A stretch of 28,938 nt of DNA, taken from positions 1 through 28,938 of the forward strand of contig JAHBMJ010001558.1 of NCBI GenBank assembly GCA_018398765.1. The letters run 5' to 3'. The translations under genes and the position numbers were made by a program. Under the pieces are notes generated by a model that made no database searches, was not told where the DNA came from, and saw only the letters and a program-made list of their open reading frames with translations. Shown here piece after piece: positions 1 to 14,047 of the stretch. This DNA is from Chromera velia. Lineage: Eukaryota; Sar; Chromeraceae. Positions within the stretch are counted from its first letter, which is position 1. The number at the start of each line of letters is the position of its first letter.

Positions 1-145
1 CCCCCCCCCCCCCCCCCCCCGTTTGATCCGACGGGTCCCCCCCCCCGTTCGCGCTCTGCGGCCCCGTCCGAAGGACGGGGCCCCCCCGTCGGGCAGGCTC
101 CTGCCTGCCCCACCGACGGGGTCCCACCCCCCCGTCCAAAAGAGA
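1..145. repeat. GC-rich hairpin cluster with poly-C edge
   Basis: The window opens with 20 C residues. Two perfect hairpins follow: a 10-bp stem with a GAA loop at 60-82, and an 8-bp stem with a TCCT loop at 91-110. The second is framed by a 9-bp inverted pair (84-92 and 113-121). A unit of the form GACGGG(G)(T) followed by a run of C recurs about three times (from 30, 74 and 116). No gene is visible. It may be the end of a repeat or an assembly edge. Confidence 0.6.
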
Positions 146-539
146 TTTTACACCCTTATATCCCTATCTTTTATTCCACTTCCTATCACTTCTAGAGTAG
201 TCTTCATGATCTGCGGTAGCCTTCATTACTATATCCTCCCCCATTATATTGAATGAGCCTTGCTCTCATTTTCTAGCTTTTTCTTTCCATTCGTCTTTTT
301 CTCTCTGTTTCTGCCATAATCTCTGTCATACATACTGTTATGTACTGCCGTCAGGATGATCAACCACATGTAAGCGTCGTACTAAGCGACCATATGCAAA
401 TTGTGGTCAAACCCTTTAAATTCATCTTTTAAATATATATTTTTTATTTACATCTAGTTTTATGTGCTATTAACATAGATTTAATATCAAACATATCAAC
501 GTTTTAAAACTTTTCACACCAACAAGTTTCAGGTTGAGT

Positions 540-3109
<2,570 letters not shown>

Positions 3110-4270
3110 TTCGTTCGCGAGAAAAGTCGACTATATGTTATATACTAGGGATGTCCCGACGTGTCCGTCGCAATCTGGTAGTGATTCTGACGCGGAGTCG
3201 TATTCAAACAATCACGCACCCCAAGTGCATGGTTGTTTAGAAGAAGAGCATCAACATTCTGGAGTGATTCGATCGCAATTAATTAATTATAAACTTTGGG
3301 GTTGTAGGCGAAGACGCCGCTGTTATACGTACTGTGTTACACGGCGTAACATCGGCGCAACACACGCGCACTTCCAGGCGGGGATCGACCTGCATGCTTT
3401 GACGCACGCATTATTGTGCGTGCATGGGGAATCATGGCCCCGGAAAGCGAAGCGGGGGGCACTTACCAAACTTTTACCTATTCTACAGCGCATATGAATG
3501 ATGATGCTGCGCATATGAATAGAACAGCCAGCCAGAAAACGTGACAGCTAGTTAGTGAGAAGTGAGCAAAAGTCTTCAAACGAGAGGTCATGAGAGGTTT
3601 GAACACTCTCTGCAGAGAAGAAGATTGTTCCATACTTTCTCAGTCTGACTGCATGTGTAAAGAGAATCCATTTATGTACATATGTAACGTTCTAACACCT
3701 CGCAACCCCCACAAATCGGCCGGATGTTGTTTCGTTCTTTTTGACCTGAGGGCAATGAAGCAGCAACTGAGCAGCACAGCCAAACAGTGAACTCTTTCCG
3801 AACAAAGAGAGCTCTTTGCTTCGATTTGTCATCACACAATATGATTGATTGATTGATTGATTGATTGATGCCAAACCCTAGGTGGAGTTAGAACTCCCAG
3901 GCAGCGCATACATGCATGGGTCTGTTCAATTATGCCAGCTGCATGCTAAGTGGACGACAGTTATTCAAACTTAATCTAATTAATCATTTACTACAAAATG
4001 GCCAGAAATCATAAAGAGGAGAGAGGGTTGAGAACGCAAGAGCGATGTGATAAACTTGCGAACCCCCAGATCAGAAAAAGAGGCGGATGCAAAAGGTGAG
4101 TCACAACGAGTGAAGCGGTCTGATTGAATTAATGTCAACCACTGTAAAAAGCCTTGTTCGGCAGTCCATCGGGGGCAGACAGAGAGCCGATGAATAAAAT
4201 TATCTACACACCGGCAGCAGGCTTCATAGGTGCACAGCTTTCTATCAGAGCAACCAACAGGCAGCCCACC
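3110..4270. other. Intergenic stretch, no gene recognised
   Basis: It holds the upstream region of the 540-3109 gene. Visible elements are a 12-bp direct repeat (GCGCATATGAAT) near 3489 and 3510 and a (TGAT)n tract at 3842-3870. A 120-codon plus-strand frame (3135-3497) has no domain I can recognise, and I do not call it a gene. Confidence 0.5.
3842..3870. repeat. (TGAT)n microsatellite
   Basis: About seven copies of TGAT in tandem, in intergenic DNA. Confidence 0.95.
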
Positions 4271-7070
4271 TTACCCGCCCATCGGGTTATATGTCAGCAT
4301 GCGCAAAAAAGAAAAGATTGAGCCATCTGTAACCAACACGGCAGAATGGGGAAGGGCAGAGACGGAAGGAACACCGGAGGATGACTTGCTGCACAGGAGG
4401 AAGACAAACATACGGCGGGAGGACGGGAAGTCGCGCTGCAGAGGGGTGAGTCTAGTAAGGAGGGGAAAGTGAGAGGAGGATTGCCCATCATCCTCAGAAG
4501 CCTTCATGCATTCCTTTGCAACCGTCTGTCTCACCTTGCCCTTAAAGAAAAGTGAGCCAGTGCCGTGTGCCCTACGACCATTCTGCCCGCGTTGGGAAGA
4601 CAGATCGGGCTCGACCCTCAGCGAGCGGACAAAAATCAAATCAGCCCAACGAAGCAGCCTGTCTATAGATCTTGTGAATTGTTGGCAGCAGTTGTTCTTC
4701 CAGGCATGCAACATGACTGCAGGAATAGTGTGTGTTGTGATGGAAAGAGAGTGCCAACAGTCAGTCACGTGGGAGCAGAGAAGGGCCTTAGGGCTTTGCA
4801 GGGAAGAAGACTAAGGATACAAAGAGAGGGCAGACGGAGGCTGCGAGCAGACAAATGACCACACCAACAGGCAAACCGAAGCTGCAAAGCATCAAGAGCG
4901 AGCAGGTCTGCATCCCGCACTGGCAGACATTCAAGGCAGTAGAGCGCTACGGGGGTCCAGCAGGCTCTAAAGACTGTTACCTGCGCGTTAATGCTGAGCG
5001 GGCCCATGCTTGCAATCAACGCAATTACCCCTCCCAGAGCCCACGAAGCAGAAGCAATACGGGATTCAATTGTCTTGTTCAAATACCCCCTTTTAAAGAA
5101 AACACACCCCAGATATTTGTATTCGGAGGCTTCTCTCCCACCATACATGACTCTACCTGCAGACTGCCCCAGAGCCAAGGCAGACAGACGCAAGATTTTC
5201 GTTTTTTTTAAGTTTACAGTCAATCCCCATTCCTTACAATACCCTTCCAAGGCTGAGAACTTCTTTTGCAGATCTGAGATGGAATAAGTAAGGAAACAGA
5301 GATCATCCGCATACCTTAGACTGCCTAAGATGCAGTTGTCAAGGAGGACAGGTCCAGGCTCTCTCTCGGGCTCCTCGACGCTGCCCTCCCCCATTCTGCT
5401 GTCTGACCATCCTGCTCCCTCTGCTTCTCTGTCTACGGCCCCCTCGTTCTTACTAACTGAACACATACGGGGAAGGTCATTGATATAGATAAGAAAGAGA
5501 ATGGGAGAGAGAGCATCACCTTGCTTTACCCCAGCGCCCTCCTAAAAATGTAAAGAGTCCCCGTCTACCTTTTCCCAGACCTCCCTGTACATTTCACATA
5601 TCATACACACATCTGCCTCACACACACCTTCTCTTCTCAGTTTCTGAATTAGCTTACCTCTCGGCATAGTGTCAAAAGCTTTGGAAAAATCAACAAAGCC
5701 TGCCAGCAGAGCTTTTTTTTTCTTTTTAGAGGAGAGAATGGCAGAAACAAGCGTGCCTACCCCTTCTCTCGTTCCCACCCCTTGTCTGAAACCTAACTGC
5801 CTGATGTCAAGCTCAATTTGAGAGCGCACACGACCGTCCATCAACAAACCAAAAAGTTTTGCAAAAGGGTTGACAACGTGAATAGGCCTCCATTCATTGG
5901 GAGAGGGAGAGGCAGGGCCTTTAGGGATAGGACAGATACGCAGCACATTCTAGGAGGGAGGCCAGCAAGCAAAGATATGCATACAATTAAACAAAACAAA
6001 AAGTAAAAAACAAGAGAGCGCCGAGTGCACAAAACAAAGGTCAAGCTGAGCGGGGGAGATTCCTTCAAGGCCAGAGGCTTTCTTTCTATTCATTTTCTTT
6101 AGAGCAGAGGAGATTTGATGAACAGAGAAGGGCAAAATAGAAGGGTGAAAAGGAGGAGGGGCAGGTGGGAGGGTGGAAGGAAGAGGCTCTTCATTCTTGT
6201 CTTCAAACACCCCCGCCCAATGATTTGAGAACTCACGTGGAGAAGGACAGGAGGCTCCCCCAGCTGAGGCAGCTTTTTTTTTTCTCCTCCAAATAGCAAG
6301 CGGGTCTTTTAATGCCTCTTCTTGTACCCTCCGGGCTTGTGCTCTCTCTCACGTAACTCTCTTTCTTTTGAACAGAGTACGACGGACTTGCAGAAGCCTC
6401 TGCAGTCTATCGAACTCTATTCCCCTTCCATTCCCATCTCTCACTAGCTTTCATCTCTCGTCTGCCTCTCTAACCTCTTTCTGTAAAGCTTTACATTCCA
6501 AATCAAACCATACCTCTCTCTTTGATCGTCTACCTTCTGGGCCAGGCCCCTTGTTCCCTGTCTGCTTGATCGGCCCTACCAGTATACACGACTATTCCTC
6601 AACTAACCTGTGCAGACACGCACGATCGTCACCGCCCTCCGAAGTCAGCCCTGGTTGGGGATGCGGGGACACTGGGGGGGGCGGAGGAGCAGGCGGCTCC
6701 TCGAATGGTTCGATCTGCTCATGATAGGCCCACAAGCCAGGCCATCGATCCTCAACAAACGATCTCACTGCTGCTGCAAGCGGCGTGATTTCTTCATCAG
6801 AGACCGGGGCTGTGCGGTTTGAACAGAAAAGGGGAGGACAATCAGAGAGGTTTTGGTGGGGTGGGAGAGCATCTTCGGATTCGGGTTCGGCCGAGGGAGG
6901 GGAGAAGGAGAAGGAAACGGTCGCATGGTCGGGGGAGGCAATACCATCAAAGTCAACCTCTTAATCAGAATATACACGGTTTTATTCTCTTCTCACCTCT
7001 CCAGGCGTGTATTGGTCCGGTATGCATAGGTTTGGTTCGTATTTCTATCAATCCTAGTTACTCTACATAG
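4271..7070 (-). pseudogene. Non-LTR (LINE) retrotransposon relic: endonuclease end plus reverse transcriptase
   Basis: Read on the minus strand, the order is that of LINE ORF2. The end of an endonuclease domain carries a PDHATV motif (near 6940). A linker follows (EVWFDLEC, near 6520), then HWAGVFED (near 6215) and KKASGLEGISPAQLDL (near 6075). The reverse transcriptase blocks come next: WRPI (near 5890), GFVDFSKAFD (near 5680), GVKQGDALSPILF (near 5520) and the YADD catalytic box (near 5300). The C-terminal region follows. One reading frame runs from about 6968 to 4768, interrupted by TAG 6594-6592, TGA 6453-6451, TGA 6351-6349, TAG 5952-5950 and TAG 5544-5542. A frameshift near 4770 moves the likely coding frame to the one open down to 4271. 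The stops make it non-functional. The 5' part of the endonuclease seems degraded beyond about 7070. No flanking target-site duplication was identified, so the ends are approximate. Confidence 0.85.
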
Positions 7071-7949
7071 ACACCCCACGTGGTTTCTACGCCTGCCCTA
7101 GAACTGCCATGAAAATTCCTTCCTGCGAGATGTGCTGAAGACTCTGCATGCTTAAAGCCTCACACTCTTAATCACTCTCTGCCTTGCTGGATATGTTCAG
7201 GTGATCTACAATATACATAGAGGGGAAGAAAAGAAATCCTGCATGTTCATCGATCGAGTTCCTTCAACACTGGATAAAAAACAGGATAATATAGGAGAAT
7301 GAGCCTGATCGAGAGGACCTTTGGCATTATCCAGCATAACAGCACTTTCAAATGCCCGTTGGTACGTCTTTTTCTTCTCTTCAAAGGGGAAGAAGGCCCG
7401 CATTCTAAAGTATGCGCATGCAATCGTAGCAAAACGATAGCAGGCCGAAGATGGAGTTCACCGTGCAAGTCTAGGGAAAGAGAAAGGACACAAGCCGGCG
7501 TACAATAAAAGAAGAGGAACAGTCAGGTCGGAGCGATGTATGGGTGGTAGTCAACATATAGTTGCTCTGCAGTAAGGAGTGTGCGTGCGTGATGGAAATA
7601 GAAAAGGATAGAAAAAGGTCGGTGGCTCACGGGTTTTTCTGTTAAGGACGTGAGATAGAGGCTCTTCCCAGTACCCGGGAACGTATCCTGATTGATACTT
7701 GTGTGAAGACGAAGAGTGAATGTGAAAAAAACGAATGAACAAACGAATAAGTGAAAAAGCATGTATTCCTATCAGCAACATGCACACATGCGCCCCCGCA
7801 CGCCCACACATATGCATAACGGGACGGGCACCCCGATGATGACGACAAGGGCGGCGGATTCGTGAAAGGGGGACGGCGTATGAGGAAGGGGGGATAGAAA
7901 ACAACATATACCTTCAGCCTCGCTACCTTGGAGGGTGAGTGTTACATAC

Positions 7950-8205
7950 ATGTGTTGCAGTGTTGCATTAGTATTGCATAAGTGTTATATTAGTACGTGG
8001 TTGTAGTTGTTCATATTCATGTGGAAGCAGGCTAAGCTGTGGCGGTTTACTCCTTTTGTTTACAACTGCATGCATGGGTTACCATTTGTCTCTGGTTTCA
8101 GAGACCCTAGACTTAACCACAATTAAGTAAAGTAAGTAAGTACGTGTTGCATGAGTATGCATAAGTGTTGCATTAGTGTTGCATGAGTGTTACACTAATT
8201 CAACT
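7950..8205. repeat. Degenerate TTGCATTAGTG-type repeats in two clusters
   Basis: Two clusters (about 7950-7995 and 8143-8205) are built of variants of GTGTTGCATTAGTGTTGCATGAGTG. Between them lies a 7-bp stem hairpin (8088-8105, GTCTCTG/CAGAGAC). The copies differ by single substitutions, as in an old minisatellite or a transposon remnant. Confidence 0.6.
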
Positions 8206-9469
8206 TAGGATGTTGCACTCGCTGCATGTTACATCTGGTTGTATTTAATTATTATTTAATTTAGTTGTGTGTTGTATTGTATTGTAATATATTCTGATTT
8301 ATTCTGTTTTTAAAGAAATTAGTGTTTAATTTAAATTACAAGAAATTAATTTAACTGATGATCCCTCCCGTACAAGATTATATATAGTGTCTTTCTATCT
8401 ATTCTTCCTTAAAAGTTTTGAAATCATTCTAAAAAATTATTCTTGTTTATTTTTAATACTTTACCTTTCCTCTAGCCTTTCCGTGGACGTGACAGACCTG
8501 AGACAAAAAGAGAGAGAATCTGTAGAAAACAATATATTGTATCAATTTCAATTGAAAGTACTTATCATTTTTCATTTAATTTTGAAACAAAATTTGATGA
8601 TCAGCTTTAATACTTCAACCATTTCTAGTAATGGAATCTAGCTAGAAATCTAGTTTTTGATTAACTTTGCACATCACATCCAACAGAGTGAAACGTGCAC
8701 GACTGTTTGTAAGGCTATTTTTGATCGAACTTTTGGGTTTAAACCTTGTATATGATCTAGAGTTATTAAATATAAAAGAGTAAAGTATTGGTACTTGATA
8801 GGTATCGGGTATCGAAACCGATCCCTAAAATCGGACCAAATTGATACTTTCGATGCCTTTTTAATACTTTTGATACCAACCAAATTTTGAAGCATTTGTA
8901 GGCTTTTGGAGGGAGAGAGAGGAGAGATGATGATGATTTGTAAGTAAATGGCAGGATCGGTGAAGGAAGAAACGGTACTCATGCTTTCAACTTCCAGACA
9001 GTAAGTAAATGCGTGACTGGAGTGACGCTGTATGCATAGAACTTGATAGAAATTGATTGCCAGGTCCGAGATGGAGGCAAGTGGTCATATTGCACATCTG
9101 GGGTGAATGAGTTTGACTGACTTTCCCGCGACTTCATGCACATGCGCATTTCGAGCCAGTATGGCGGGTCAGTAAAGAATCGATACACGCATGCATACCA
9201 GTGAATTACACATGTTCGTATTGCAAAGTACGTGCTATGCAATGTTGTTAAAAGTGTTGTAATTGATGTAGACGGACAGAATTTCTATCCTCGTACGTGT
9301 AGAAAGCTCTCCATCACTGGTTTCCGGCTTGTTAGACGCTGGTGGATTGGTTGCCAACCACAGTAAACAAAGACCTAATCTTATAAGCTTGGTTGCCAAG
9401 TGTTTTTCAGTCTAGCAACAGTTGTGCTTACTGCACGGTTGTCTAGATTTTCTATTAAGAGAGAGGAGC

Positions 9470-9472
9470 TAC

Positions 9473-9508
<36 letters not shown>
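9470..9508. repeat. (GA)n microsatellite
   Basis: Almost pure GA dinucleotides with one AAAG interruption, in intergenic DNA. Confidence 0.9.
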
Positions 9509-10413
9509 CTTTAGAGAGCGGTATGATTGTTAAAATAGTTAAATACGCAAGACGGGCATAGACCAGGCCTGTACGGGCCGTGTGTATGCAGATCTGCGCA
9601 CGTTTTGAATGCCGGGGCCTGCCATCCTTGACACGCATCATGTGGATCCATGCATCTGCCCTCTCTCAGAGAAAATTTAATCCAGAAAAAACCAGATTGC
9701 TTCTCATTCGAGTGGAAACAGACTTCTCTTCATCTTTTCATTGGCAATGCTTAAAGGTCGTGAGACAAGTTATATCTAACCCCAAGTCCGCTTAGATTTA
9801 CAAATTTAAAGCCTTAATCTCAAATAAAATCAATCAATCAAAATCAAATTAAAAACCTATTAAATGATTCAAATCAACCCTGGTCACTATGTATTAACAA
9901 CACTTTGAAATTTTATACTCTGAAAATAAGTCTGAATGAAGCTTTTCTGCGTGATCGAATACTACTAGAACCGTTACTTCAACCATAACTAGGTGTGAAT
10001 ATGTGTATCATCATGCACATTTAATTCACTCTATTAGTAATTCGCGCGGCAACTCTCCCAAAAGTGACGACACTGAAAAAGAACAGAGCTCGAATGTATT
10101 CAACTAGGCTCGGAACCAAGACTGCAGCCCTAGGCCTCTAGCTAGGGCCTCTAGACGAATCCTGATGACAAAGAGAGTGCAAGCGTTCCAGCGGTCTCAA
10201 TTAACTACTGAGCTTGCATGGTGTCTGTACAGTCAGTCAGTCACTCAGTCGACAGTTGAGCTGATTCGGCTACGCGTATGGTATCTTCAATTGCCAGAAC
10301 GGCTGCTGTCCGAGCAGGTGCACAGAGGGAGGGAGAAATCGAGACTGACTACAGGGCAGGCAGCCCGAGGAGAGGAGAGGAGAGGACGCTGCATGCCCCC
10401 TCGATCGATCCTT

Positions 10414-12617
10414 TCATTTCGTTTCCTCCCCTGCGCCACTGGAAGCTCTCTGGAAGGCTGCAGCCCCTTCGGGAGCGACGGGGGCGATTTTCATCTCTCT
10501 GGAGAGGGCCTTGGGGAGAGGGAGGAAGTCGTCCCTGTCTGCCAGGTTCAGTCTCTCCCTCTCCCTCTGCAGCCTCCCCGAAAACCCCCCCCGGCCAAGA
10601 AAGGGCTTCTCCACGAGGCCGTGGAAGAGAACGGAGGGGGGAAGGGCAGAAAGTTGCTCCTCCAGGAGAGCTCGACTCTCAACAACTGCAGGCAAGGAGG
10701 GGGGGACGGAGAGGGAAATTCTTTTCGTCGTAGTCAATTTTGGCCCTGCAGATTTTAACAAGTGCTTCTTTCACTTCACTCGTGCACACGAACCCTTAAA
10801 GAGAGCCCGCATCTCAGTGACTACAGGCCCCCCGGGAGAGTGGGGTAAAGAGAGCATGCACGGAAAGCGGCGAAGGAGACGAGGAAGGGGGAATGGAGAG
10901 ACTTGACCACAATGTGTTCTTGATCTTCTTTATATCCCTCGCCCGATTTCACTCAAGCTCGCACTCCAATGACGCAAGTCAGAACGAGTAGGGGCTGCAT
11001 GTTGAAAGAACCGTTTGCCTGAAAGTCAAGGGAGGGAGGGCGCCTCCCTCTCCTTCTTCCTTCTTTGTCAGACCTTCTCATAGATTTGCTTGATCATTCC
11101 GCGCTCTCTACTGCCTTGCATTACATTCTGTTCGTATTCCGGGAGAGAAAAGGAAAGAGAAGAAAAGAAAGCTGCGCATGCACATTCAAGGGACACGAAA
11201 GAAAAAACCTTCAGGGAGTAATTGCGCCTCTCATAGACACAACCCCGTGTGGGTGCATTCAAACCCATTCAAGCTACCCATCCACCCCCTATCCGTTCGT
11301 CTCCTGCAGGACAAAAAAAAAGAGACGGACTGGAGTCTTCATCCAATTCAAAAAAGAAACCTCAGGGGGGGAAGAAAGGAAGAATCTCAACTAACTGACG
11401 ATAGAGCAGATAGTGGAGGCAGGCTTCTTGCGCCTCCCTCGACCACTCCCTGCTCACTTCCGCTGCGATTCTCTTTGCCTCCTTCTTCTCCCACTCGAGA
11501 GAGGAAAAGAAAGAAGAGGGGGGCGCCTGGTTTTTTGGCTGCTGAGGCGGTGCAGAGGAAGAGGGGGCGGGGGCAGAAGAGGAGGCAGGCGATGCGGCGG
11601 CGGCAGGGCCTCCGAAGGAAAAGACGGACTGCGGCTGGGGAGGGGGGGGTCTCGCTGCCGCAGCCGTAGCCGAAGGCTCTTTGTGAACATTCCCAAAGGC
11701 GGAAGCGACCCAGGAGTATCCTGTTCCGGCTGTCTTGGGTTGTGGTGGGGCTGTTTCTTTTTGTTTGATCGAGGCGAAAGCTGAGGCTGCGAGCGCTCTC
11801 TGGAGGGGTGAGAGCTTCAGAAGCGCGGCAGTCCCCTTAAGGAGAAGCTCCATGCAGACACCGGAAGCCTGCAGGGACGGGGGGGGGAGAGGATGAAAAA
11901 CTGCGAAGAAGGGGAAATCTGGTTCTGGAAATGAAACGAAAAGTAAACATGAAGATGAAGAGATGCGCTGCCGGATCTGTGCAGACAGGCGAGAGAGAAG
12001 CAGCTGAAACGGAGCGTGTCCGTTGACGCTGTGTCCTGCAGAGAGACTTCGGGCGCGGCAAGGAAGAAGGAAGGACAGACGGGAAGAGAGGAGGGAAGAC
12101 GGGAAGGAAGAAGGACAGACGGGAAGAAGAAAGGAGGGATGACAAGAAGCAGAAAGAAGACGGGAAGGAAGAAGGGAAGGAGGGAAGACGGGAAGAAGAA
12201 AGAACGGAAAACGGGAAGCAAGGAAGACGGAAAGAGGTTCGGAAGGAAGCAGGGAAACAAGAAGGACAAGGACACAGGGTAGAAGGATGAAATGCAAGAA
12301 TCTCAGAAGGAGTCTGAATGATGACTCTCAAGCGACCCTGTGAAGATAGACAATGCCTGTCTGTCAGGAGGCAAAATTGTGAAGCTGGGTTGGTTGGTTC
12401 AGAGAGCGCAACGGAGGGAGAACGGAAGGGAAGGGAAGGGATGATCAGGCAATGAGAAAGGAGGGAGCGAGCCAAGAGGAGGCGAACGAAGAGACAGCAG
12501 GAGGGAACCCGGTTTCATTTTGGAACATTTCTGGCTTTCTTTCTTCGTTCCTTCCTTCCTTCCTTCCTTCCTTCCTTCCTTCCCTCCTCCATTGCTTGCT
12601 TACTTGTTCTCTTTGTT

Positions 12618-12666
<49 letters not shown>

Positions 12667-13438
12667 TCTCACTAAGTTCTTTTATTTCTGTCTTTCTTCT
12701 CTTCTGTGCTTCCTTAAACCTCAGTATTTGTTTTTCTGCCACGAAAGAAAACGGGACGACGAGATAAAGTGACAGAGATAATCAGGTCGACTGACAGATC
12801 GACGGGCAGACAACAAAAACTTGCCTCAGATTCCCACAGGGCAAAATGGGAAACTGCCTTGGCATGGGATGGGAGAGGAAACAATTTAGAAGAGAAAGCC
12901 AGTGAAACGAAAATCTAGAACCAACAAGAGAGCTTCACAGAGAGAGATAAGACCCTCAGTGCGTAAATTAATGGGATTTTTAAGAAGGTTGACTGACGGT
13001 CGTGACTGCGTAGCGAGTGTGGAAGTCAACAGAGGGTTCGGAGGGAGTGGGCAGGGGTCTTCGGACGCGAATCGTTCCAGCGGCAGGCTCCACTTCTTGT
13101 TCCACGATCCGCACAATTCCCGTCGGAGCCTTCTTCTGCTGTTGCGTCTCTGCCACCTTCTGCTTCTTCTGAGGAGGCTCCTCTGCCACTTCGCCTGCTT
13201 CTGAGGAAGCGTCGCTGTGGAGATCCAGAGAACTCAACCCCAATCCCTGCACGTGAGACTCTCCGAGGAGCTCGCCCATCTTTTTCTTGCGCGCATTGTC
13301 GAACTCTCTTGCGCTTCTGAAAAGGTGATAGCTTCTGCTCTCAACTATCCAAAAAAAAGAGTTTGGGTCAGTCTCAGGGCCGGGCTGTGTTCTCTTCGGC
13401 ACCTTGGTGACCGCAAAATCATTCGAGAGTCCCGACAT
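10414..13438 (-). CDS. Hypothetical protein, three exons, divergent from the fusion gene
   Basis: Exons are 13438-12998, 11868-11400 and 10685-10414, for 393 codons ending in TGA. Both donors are GTCAGT and both acceptors TGCAG, and the phases (0, then 1) join cleanly, which strongly supports the model. Residues 1-60 are basic (SAREFDNARKKKMGELL). Residues 80-110 hold a Lys/Gln-rich patch that could be a nuclear localisation signal (PPQKKQKV). The middle (about 195-265) is an Ala/Ser/Pro/Gln-rich disordered stretch with one FSFGG. From about 268 to 350 the sequence looks helical and charged (SLEWEKKEAKRIAAEVSREW, then LVESRALLEEQL). I recognise no family. A single FxFG-like motif is not enough to call a nucleoporin. 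The start codon faces the ATG at 14048 across 609 bp, so co-regulation is possible but unproven. Confidence 0.72.
12040..12245. repeat. Imperfect purine minisatellite in an intron
   Basis: Repeated units of the type GACGGGAAGAAGAAAGG or GACGGGAAGGAAGAAGG, nearly pure purine on the plus strand. It lies in the first intron (11869-12997) of the 10414-13438 gene, where it forms a long pyrimidine stretch on the transcript strand upstream of the acceptor. Confidence 0.8.
12548..12664. repeat. (CCTT)n and (CT)n microsatellites
   Basis: A (CCTT)n array at about 12548-12583 and a (CT)n array at about 12622-12664, both inside the first intron of the 10414-13438 gene. Confidence 0.92.
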
Positions 13439-14047
13439 GTGGAGAGAGCAACAAAGCGGAAAAAGGGAATCGTAGCCCGTCTCCTTCGTTCAGTCTGGTT
13501 AGTAGTCTCAATATTCAAGCACAAATCCCACAACTTCCCGCGCCCTTAACGTGAAGAGGTCATGCTGCGCGTTTCGATGGCAAGCCAACTGTTGGAGGCA
13601 CTGGCCACTCGTGACTCGTCCATTGTGCTCGTCGACCGGCCAGAAGAAACAGGAAGAAATTCTATATATGAAATTCTTTGAATCGAGAGTCCCCACAAAC
13701 ATCACAAAAATATTGACAAAATCGTGCGGCGCAAATCGCTCGCATGCACCGCGCGCTCCACTTCGCTGAGGCAGCTATAGTATGGAGTCAGTGACGTACA
13801 CATTCAAAGTCAGGAAAGGCCTCCCGAGAGGCACTGAGAGTTGTCACATTCTGATGATACAAAGAGATCGTCTAGAGAAAACTGGCTCTGTCGTTTCCTT
13901 CTAGACCTTCTGAAGCATTCCTATCGCCGTGCGTTGAGTTGCTTCTGTGAGGTCAGTCTGGTCTGATCTTCCTGAGATCAGTCTCGCGTTCTGCTTTGCG
14001 CGTCTTGATCTTGAGTACTTCCAACTTCGAATTTGCCCTCAGACACA
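13439..14047. promoter_or_regulatory. Divergent (bidirectional) promoter region
   Basis: This 609-bp stretch separates the start codons of two oppositely transcribed genes, so it must hold both 5' UTRs and core promoters unless there are upstream non-coding exons. It contains TGACGTAC near 13792 (CRE-like) and a TATATA at about 13663, but neither position can be tied to a transcription start. The plus-strand ATG has A at -3 and G at +4. Confidence 0.55.

Larger units (their letters stand above)
7071..10413. other. Intergenic region, partly AT-rich, no gene recognised
   Basis: No frame here shows a domain or plausible exon structure. The stretch 8200-8900 is clearly richer in A/T than the flanking genes. 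Around 8790-8880 there is a patch of TATCGGG/ATCGAAACCGAT-like half-palindromes of the kind seen near DNA-transposon ends, but no paired terminal repeats could be defined. A (GA)n tract lies at 9470-9508. Confidence 0.5.

Noticed and set aside
3135-3497. 120-codon plus-strand frame with an acidic start (SGSDSDAES)
   Set aside because: No domain, no splice context and biased composition. Considered as a transposase remnant but not supportable.
5542-6594. In-frame TAG and TGA codons as evidence of a non-standard nuclear genetic code
   Set aside because: The stops are confined to the retrotransposon relic. The three host genes read without internal stops and end in TAA or TGA.
8780-8890. ATCGAAACCGAT-like half-palindromes reminiscent of hAT transposon ends
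   Set aside because: No matching inverted terminal repeat or target duplication could be found in the window.
11362-12297. 311-codon minus-strand open frame as a single long exon
   Set aside because: Only 11400-11868 behaves as coding. The upstream half (11869-12297) is the translated pyrimidine minisatellite in the intron, and splice sites at both ends fit the flanking exons in phase.
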